From: a bacterium
GTDB lineage: Bacteria; Patescibacteriota; Patescibacteriia; Patescibacteriales; JAGXOH01
Assembly: GCA_021106995.1 (NCBI GenBank)
Contig: JAIOTG010000023.1
Coordinates: forward strand, 1-9,859
Direction: 5' to 3'
DNA: 9,859 nt
Position numbers and translations under genes: made by a program. The notes under the pieces were generated by a model. The model had not been told where the DNA came from, did no database searches, and was given only the letters and a program-made list of their open reading frames with translations. Shown piece after piece: positions 5,961 to 9,859 of the stretch. Positions within the stretch are counted from its first letter, which is position 1. Each line of letters opens with the position of its first letter.

Positions 5961-7394
5961 ATGAATCTAACCACTAAAGTAGCCTATAATACTTTTGTTC
6001 AGATTTTTAGTAAATTTACAGCAACTGCCTTAGGTTTACTGGTGGTCGGTATTTTAACAAGATATTTAGGTCAGGCTGGTTTTGGTAAATATACTACCAT
6101 TATGGCTTTTTTGTCCCTTTTTGGGGTGATTGCTGATTTAGGTTTAACATTAGTTACAGCTCAAATGATTAGTCAACCCGGAGTAGATCAGGGTCGGGTT
6201 TTAAACAATCTGTTTAGTTTGCGTTTTTTTTCTGCGTTTTTTATTTTAGGGCTAGCACCTTTAGTGGTTTGGTTTTTCCCCTATGACATTGATGTAAAAA
6301 TAGGAGTTTTGATCGGATCTTTGTCTTTTCTTTTTATTTCTTTGAACCAGATTTTAGTTGGTCTTTTTCAAAATAAACTAAGAATGGATAAAGTTTCTAT
6401 TTCTGAAATTTTAGGTCGTATTGTTTTATTTTTAGGCATAGTAGCTGTTTCTTATTATAATTGGGGTCTTTTAGGGGCTATAGTTGCAACAGTTTTATCT
6501 AATTTTGTAAATTTCCTTTTTCATTTTACCTTTGCTAAAAAATTTATAAAAATAAAGTTTAGTTTTGATTGGAATTATTGGGGTGAAATTTTAAAAAAAT
6601 CTTGGCCTCTTGCGGCTACTATTGTTTTAAATTTAATTTATCTTAAAGGAGATATAATTATATTATCTTTAGTAAACTCTCAGGAAGACGTTGGAATTTA
6701 CGGGGCTGGTTATAAGGTTATTGATGTGGTGGTTATGATACCTTTTATTTTTGCCGGGATAGTATTGCCCATTTTAACCCTTGCTTGGAAAGAAAAGGGC
6801 AAAGAAAGGTTTAAACAGATATCTCAGAGAAGCTTCAATTTTATGGCAATTATTTCGATTCCTTTAGTCGTAGGCTCTCAATTTTTAGCCACTGAGATTA
6901 TGACTATTGTGGCCGGACCAGAATATAAAATGTCAGGTTTAATTTTAAAAATTTTAGTTTTAGCTACCTTTTTTATATTTATTGGTGTAATTTTTAGCCA
7001 TATTATAATTGCCATTGATAAACAGAAAAAAGTTATAGGGGCTTATATTTTTACAAGCATAACTTCATTAATAGGATATTTTATTTTTATCCCTAAGTAT
7101 TCTTATGTTGGAGCTGCTTGGATGACGGTTTATAGTGAGGCCGTAATAGCTTTGTTGGTATTTTTTTATGTTTGGAAATATGCAAGATTTGTGCCCAATT
7201 TTGTTATTTTTATAAAGTCTTTATTAGCTTCTTTGGTTATGGCGATTTTATTATATTTTATACCTAGTAGTTTTTATAGCTCTTTATTAGGCCTTTGTAT
7301 AACTCTTTTTATTTCTGTGTTAATATATTTTATATCTCTTTATTTTTTTGGAGGTATAGAAAAGAAAGAGTTGGGATATATTTTAAATAAATAA
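5961..7394 (+). CDS. Polysaccharide (oligosaccharide) flippase, Wzx/RfbX-like
   Basis: A 477-residue integral membrane protein with about twelve or more hydrophobic helices spread over its whole length. It belongs to the MOP-superfamily polysaccharide exporters. The N-terminus has the family's GILTRYLGQAGFGKYTTIMA (30-49), followed by DLGL (59-62). Basic loops and the mid-protein LKKSWPLAATIVLNLIYLKG plus the VGIYGAGYKVID segment are typical of lipid-linked sugar flippases. The role is to move undecaprenyl-linked or similar glycan units across the cytoplasmic membrane. It starts the rightward operon, divergent from the pilin gene across an 84-bp gap, and is followed after 8 nt by a glycosyltransferase, which supports a surface-polysaccharide role. 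It has no Shine-Dalgarno sequence. Confidence 0.9.
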   Translation: MNLTTKVAYNTFVQIFSKFTATALGLLVVGILTRYLGQAGFGKYTTIMAFLSLFGVIADLGLTLVTAQMISQPGVDQGRVLNNLFSLRFFSAFFILGLAPLVVWFFPYDIDVKIGVLIGSLSFLFISLNQILVGLFQNKLRMDKVSISEILGRIVLFLGIVAVSYYNWGLLGAIVATVLSNFVNFLFHFTFAKKFIKIKFSFDWNYWGEILKKSWPLAATIVLNLIYLKGDIIILSLVNSQEDVGIYGAGYKVIDVVVMIPFIFAGIVLPILTLAWKEKGKERFKQISQRSFNFMAIISIPLVVGSQFLATEIMTIVAGPEYKMSGLILKILVLATFFIFIGVIFSHIIIAIDKQKKVIGAYIFTSITSLIGYFIFIPKYSYVGAAWMTVYSEAVIALLVFFYVWKYARFVPNFVIFIKSLLASLVMAILLYFIPSSFYSSLLGLCITLFISVLIYFISLYFFGGIEKKELGYILNK

Positions 7395-7402
7395 GTTAAT
7401 GT

Positions 7403-8536
7403 ATGAAAAATATTCTTTTAATTAATTCATCTAAAAAGCCAAGCCAAGATGTGTTAGGTTTATTTAAAGCCTTGAAAGAAGAGGGTTTTTCTATGCATTT
7501 AATTTCTTCTAATAATAAAATAATAGAAGAGTTTAAGAATGATAATTTTTTTGTTAAAAAAGCTTATTTTGGGCCAAAGGTAAACGAAAAAGAAAGCGCT
7601 ATAATATTTTATTTACTTCTCCCTCTTTTATGTTTTAGACATTTTTTTTCTTTGCTATATTTAAAGATTAAGTATAAGATAGATTTACTAGTTTGTTTTA
7701 GTTGGAATGAAAGGATAATTTTTACCCCCTTAGCAAAGATTTTAAAGATGGAGGTAGTTTGGTTGGAAAAACCAGGAGTAGAATACAATAAAGCTTTAAA
7801 AGTTACAGTAAAAGTTTTAAGATTAATTTGCTCTAAGGTAAAAATAATTGTTTTTACAGAAGCTACTAAGAAAAAATTAGAAGAACTTAATTTTAAAAAG
7901 GCCAATATAGTTAATGTTTCACTAGGGATAAAAACTGACTTTCACAAACACCAAGAAAATATTTTTTCTAATTTAGCACGAGCCATTGATTTAAATTCTT
8001 CAAAAGGATGCTTTACGGTCGGAGTTATTAGTGATTTGAATAGAGTCTATCAGATGGAGAATATTTTCAGGGCCATTAAAATTTGTTTAAACGGTTTTTC
8101 TAATTTACGTTTAATTATAATAGGAGAAGGCAAGGAGAGAAAACAATTGTCCTGGTTAGCTAAACAAAACGGAATAGAAAGCTATGTTTATTTAGTGGGA
8201 AATCAGACTTATTTAGGTAATTGGTGGGAAAGCTTTGATGTTTATTTAGCCTCTAACAGAGGCCCTAAAATAACTGATTCTAACATGGTTCTTAAAGCTA
8301 TGTTTACCCGTTTGCCCACTATAACCTTTCACGGCGAGGGAGTTGAAGAGGTTTTAATGGACAATAAAAATGGATTTTTAATACCCCCGGGAGAGCCCGA
8401 AATATTAGCCGAGAAAATTATAAGGTTACAGCAAGATTCGGATTTAAAGAATAAAATGGGAGAGAGAGGCCGAAAACTAGTAGAGGATCACTTTGTTTTT
8501 AGTGAACAATTAGAAAGATTAAAAAAAGAATTATAA
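7403..8536 (+). CDS. GT-B glycosyltransferase (GT4-like), unusual donor-site motif
   Basis: A 377-residue protein with two Rossmann-like halves. The N-terminal half starts MKNILLINSSKKP. The C-terminal, donor-binding half starts near TVGVISDLN (205-213) and includes LRLIIIGEGKERKQL (235-249), YVYLVGN (261-267), FDVYLASNRGPK (278-289) and NGFLIPPGEPEILAEKI (323-339), all standard in GT4-type enzymes. The usual E-x7-E region is not conserved: where a glutamate is expected before AM, the sequence has Lys298 (VLKAM), and the residue eight before is Ile290. This may mean a different donor or reduced activity. It lies 8 nt after the flippase and 1 nt before the pseudouridine synthase, so it is probably cytoplasmic and adds a sugar to the exported glycan. 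Confidence 0.87.
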   Translation: MKNILLINSSKKPSQDVLGLFKALKEEGFSMHLISSNNKIIEEFKNDNFFVKKAYFGPKVNEKESAIIFYLLLPLLCFRHFFSLLYLKIKYKIDLLVCFSWNERIIFTPLAKILKMEVVWLEKPGVEYNKALKVTVKVLRLICSKVKIIVFTEATKKKLEELNFKKANIVNVSLGIKTDFHKHQENIFSNLARAIDLNSSKGCFTVGVISDLNRVYQMENIFRAIKICLNGFSNLRLIIIGEGKERKQLSWLAKQNGIESYVYLVGNQTYLGNWWESFDVYLASNRGPKITDSNMVLKAMFTRLPTITFHGEGVEEVLMDNKNGFLIPPGEPEILAEKIIRLQQDSDLKNKMGERGRKLVEDHFVFSEQLERLKKEL

Positions 8537-8537
8537 A

Positions 8538-9494
8538 ATGAAAATATTAATTGAGGAAAAAAATAAAGGAGAAAGATTGGATAAATTTTTGCAAAAATAT
8601 CTTAAAAACTATACTCGCAATCAAATTCAGAAGATAATAAAGTCGGGTAAGATAAAAGTTCAAAATAAAGAAGTTCTCCCACATCATTTTTTAAAGACAG
8701 ACCAAGAGATAGACGTGGATCTTTCGGTGGATAAAATTGATGATAATTTTAAAAAAGAAGATAAAAAGATTTTTTCTAAGATAAAAATAATAAGGGAAGA
8801 GGACGAATTTATAATAATAGACAAGCCAGCTGGTTTAGTAGTTCATCCCGTAGCTTCTTTTAAGGGCCTTACTTTAGTTGATTTTTTATTGAAAAAATAC
8901 CCTGAAATAAAGGGGGTTGGAGAAGATGAAATTAGACCCGGGATAGTTCATCGTTTAGATAAGGATGTTAGCGGGGTAATGGTGATTGCTCGCACAATAG
9001 ACAGTTTTAAAAATTTAAAAGAACAATTTAAAAATAGAAAAGTAGTTAAAAAATATATAGCTTTAGTTCATGGCGAAGTTGAAAATGATGATACTATTAA
9101 TCTTCCTATAAAGAGATCAAATAAGGGATATAAAATGGCCGCGGTTCCAGTTAATTATGATGGCGAAGACAAGTTTAGAGAGGCTATTACTCATTTGACT
9201 GTTTTAGAAAAACATGTTAATGTAACTTTGTTAGATATTAAGATAGAAACAGGTAGAACTCATCAGATAAGAACTCATTTACTTGCTTATGGTCATCCGA
9301 TTGTGGGAGATAAGATTTATACAACCAAGGAATATAAGTTAAAAGATAAGAAATTATTAGAAAAAAATAAAATAGAAGATAAAATATATTTGAAGGCCTA
9401 TTATCTAGCTTTTAAATCTTTAATAGGAGGGGTAAAAACAAAAATAAAATGTGAAATTAAAAAGGAGGAAGGTTTTAATGTTAAACAGGTCTAA
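8538..9494 (+). CDS. RluD-family 23S rRNA pseudouridine synthase
   Basis: A 318-residue RluA/RluD-type enzyme that isomerises uridine in rRNA. An N-terminal S4 RNA-binding domain (ERLDKFLQKYL 12-22, TRNQIQKIIKSGKIKVQ 26-42) precedes the catalytic domain. That domain has IIDKPAGLVVHP (93-104), the catalytic RPGIVHRLDKDVSG (133-146) with Asp141 in HRLD, and the late motif GRTHQIRTHL (239-248). Length and domain order are normal for RluD. The exact target uridine cannot be assigned, so no symbol is given. It starts 1 nt after the glycosyltransferase stop, and its last codons overlap the following small gene by 17 nt. Its presence in a polysaccharide operon probably reflects genome packing, not function. 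Confidence 0.93.
   Translation: MKILIEEKNKGERLDKFLQKYLKNYTRNQIQKIIKSGKIKVQNKEVLPHHFLKTDQEIDVDLSVDKIDDNFKKEDKKIFSKIKIIREEDEFIIIDKPAGLVVHPVASFKGLTLVDFLLKKYPEIKGVGEDEIRPGIVHRLDKDVSGVMVIARTIDSFKNLKEQFKNRKVVKKYIALVHGEVENDDTINLPIKRSNKGYKMAAVPVNYDGEDKFREAITHLTVLEKHVNVTLLDIKIETGRTHQIRTHLLAYGHPIVGDKIYTTKEYKLKDKKLLEKNKIEDKIYLKAYYLAFKSLIGGVKTKIKCEIKKEEGFNVKQV
9461..9468 (+). promoter_or_regulatory. Strong Shine-Dalgarno sequence for the small downstream gene
   Basis: AAAGGAGG lies 9 nt before the ATG at 9478 and pairs well with the CCTCCTTT at the 16S 3' end (526-533). It sits within the end of the pseudouridine synthase gene. It decides the start at 9478 over the GTG at 9451 and is the only strong ribosome binding site among the genes here. 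Confidence 0.8.
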
Positions 9495-9687
9495 TTTTTT
9501 TGTGGGTATTGCGGTGGTAACCGATAAAAAGGACGGGAAAAAAAGGAAGGTACCTCTTATTTGGGGGCCAACAGAAAGGAGTAAGGACAGTGTTGTTAAT
9601 GAATTTTCCGCTGTAAGTAACAACTTAAAAATGCTTCAGGTTGGAGCAAGCGAGTACGGAAGATTTCGTCAGATGCATAAGATGTAA
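9478..9687 (+). CDS. Small basic protein of unknown function
   Basis: A 69-residue protein that I do not recognise. It begins MLNRSNFFVGIAVVTDKKDG, continues with a Lys/Arg-rich turn (KKDGKKRKVP, 17-26), then LIWGPTERSKD and an end rich in polar residues (EYGRFRQMHKM). There is no signal peptide, membrane helix or cysteine. The frame overlaps the pseudouridine synthase by 17 nt, has a strong ribosome binding site and is followed by a terminator, which argues for real translation. The ATG at 9478 was chosen for the spacing to that site. The length and charge would allow a nucleic-acid or ribosome-associated role, but that is only a guess. It could also be a fragment of a larger gene. Confidence 0.6.
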   Translation: MLNRSNFFVGIAVVTDKKDGKKRKVPLIWGPTERSKDSVVNEFSAVSNNLKMLQVGASEYGRFRQMHKM

Positions 9688-9702
9688 AACAAACAAACAA
9701 AC
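9687..9702 (+). repeat. Short tandem repeat (AAAC)x4
   Basis: Four perfect copies of AAAC overlap the last base of the small gene's stop codon and run up to the terminator. Such a tract could vary in length by slippage, but it lies outside coding sequence, so no phase-variation role is visible. Confidence 0.8.
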
Positions 9703-9705
9703 CTA

Positions 9706-9745
9706 AGGGCCGTTTTGTAAAAAGCGGCCCTCTTAAATTTTTTAA
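9706..9745 (+). terminator. Intrinsic terminator of the flippase operon
   Basis: AGGGCCGTTTT (9706-9716) pairs with AAAGCGGCCCT (9721-9731), with one U-G pair and a GTAA tetraloop of the GNRA type. It is followed by a T-rich tail including TTTTTT near 9738-9743. The GC-rich stem stands out in this AT-rich DNA. Confidence 0.88.
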
Positions 9746-9839
9746 TTGTTTTATTTATAAAAAAAGTTACTCTAAGAAGTTGATATTTAGATATAAACTT
9801 TTTTATTTTAAAAAGTAAAAAATAGTCTTTAATCAAAAT

Positions 9840-9859
9840 TTTTTGTGGTAAAATAAAAA
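9840..9859 (+). promoter_or_regulatory. Possible extended -10 promoter at the window end
   Basis: TGGTAAAAT (9846-9854) has the TG-N-TAnnnT form of an extended -10 element. No convincing -35 box lies 16-18 bp upstream. It would drive a gene beyond the window. The rest of 9746-9839 is AT-rich, with a weak ACTTTTT/AAAAAGT hairpin and no gene. Confidence 0.3.

Noticed and set aside
7609..7905. 98-codon - strand frame inside the glycosyltransferase gene
   Set aside because: It is antisense to a well-supported gene and carries no domain signal.
9420..9623. 67-codon - strand frame over the end of the pseudouridine synthase and the small gene
   Set aside because: It opposes a gene with a strong ribosome binding site and has no motif of its own.
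690..9687. Genome-wide UGA reassignment (code 25 or code 4)
   Set aside because: Across about ten genes with many Gly and Trp codons, only one in-frame TGA exists, and Trp is always TGG. A reassigned code would place TGA throughout.

Overview
The window is AT-rich bacterial DNA that most likely comes from a Candidate Phyla Radiation (Patescibacteria) genome, perhaps a Parcubacteria-like lineage. The evidence is a divergent 16S rRNA with substitutions at nearly universal sites, compact genes with spacings of 1-8 nt, start codons mostly without Shine-Dalgarno sequences, and a small TrbC/VirB2-like pilin of a type common in that group. The placement is an inference; no search could be run.

Layout. 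(1) 1-534: the 3' third of a 16S rRNA gene, then a structured 100-nt trailer and a terminator, with no tRNA or 23S gene behind it. (2) 690-1775 (-): trpS, convergent with the 16S and sharing its bidirectional terminator. (3) 1776-2143: a divergent intergenic region with a good sigma70-type promoter at each end (trpS leftward, clpP rightward) and about 260 unexplained bases between. (4) 2144-3448 (+): clpP, a membrane-anchored Cys-rich protein resembling DUF333, and thioredoxin, closed by a strong bidirectional terminator. (5) 3536-5876 (-): a tight three-gene operon of pilin-like protein, membrane-anchored clan GH-A glycoside hydrolase and ROK-family sugar kinase; the kinase frame is interrupted by one in-frame TGA. 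(6) 5961-9687 (+): polysaccharide flippase, GT-B glycosyltransferase, RluD-type pseudouridine synthase and a small unrecognised basic protein, closed by a GC-rich terminator. (7) 9740-9859: an AT-rich tail ending in a possible extended -10 promoter.

How the genes may fit together. The two divergent operons around 5.9 kb combine envelope and carbohydrate functions: a pilin-like membrane protein, an exported glycosidase and a sugar kinase on one side, and polysaccharide export plus glycosyl transfer on the other. The clpP operon looks like protein quality control and thiol chemistry.

The most notable points are a ClpP whose catalytic histidine position reads Gln, a ROK kinase split by a single TGA in a window where TGA is otherwise neither a stop nor a sense codon of any long gene, a 16S gene that appears unlinked from 23S, and paired compensatory substitutions in the 16S decoding region. 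I found no CRISPR array, insertion sequence, tRNA gene or obvious defence system.
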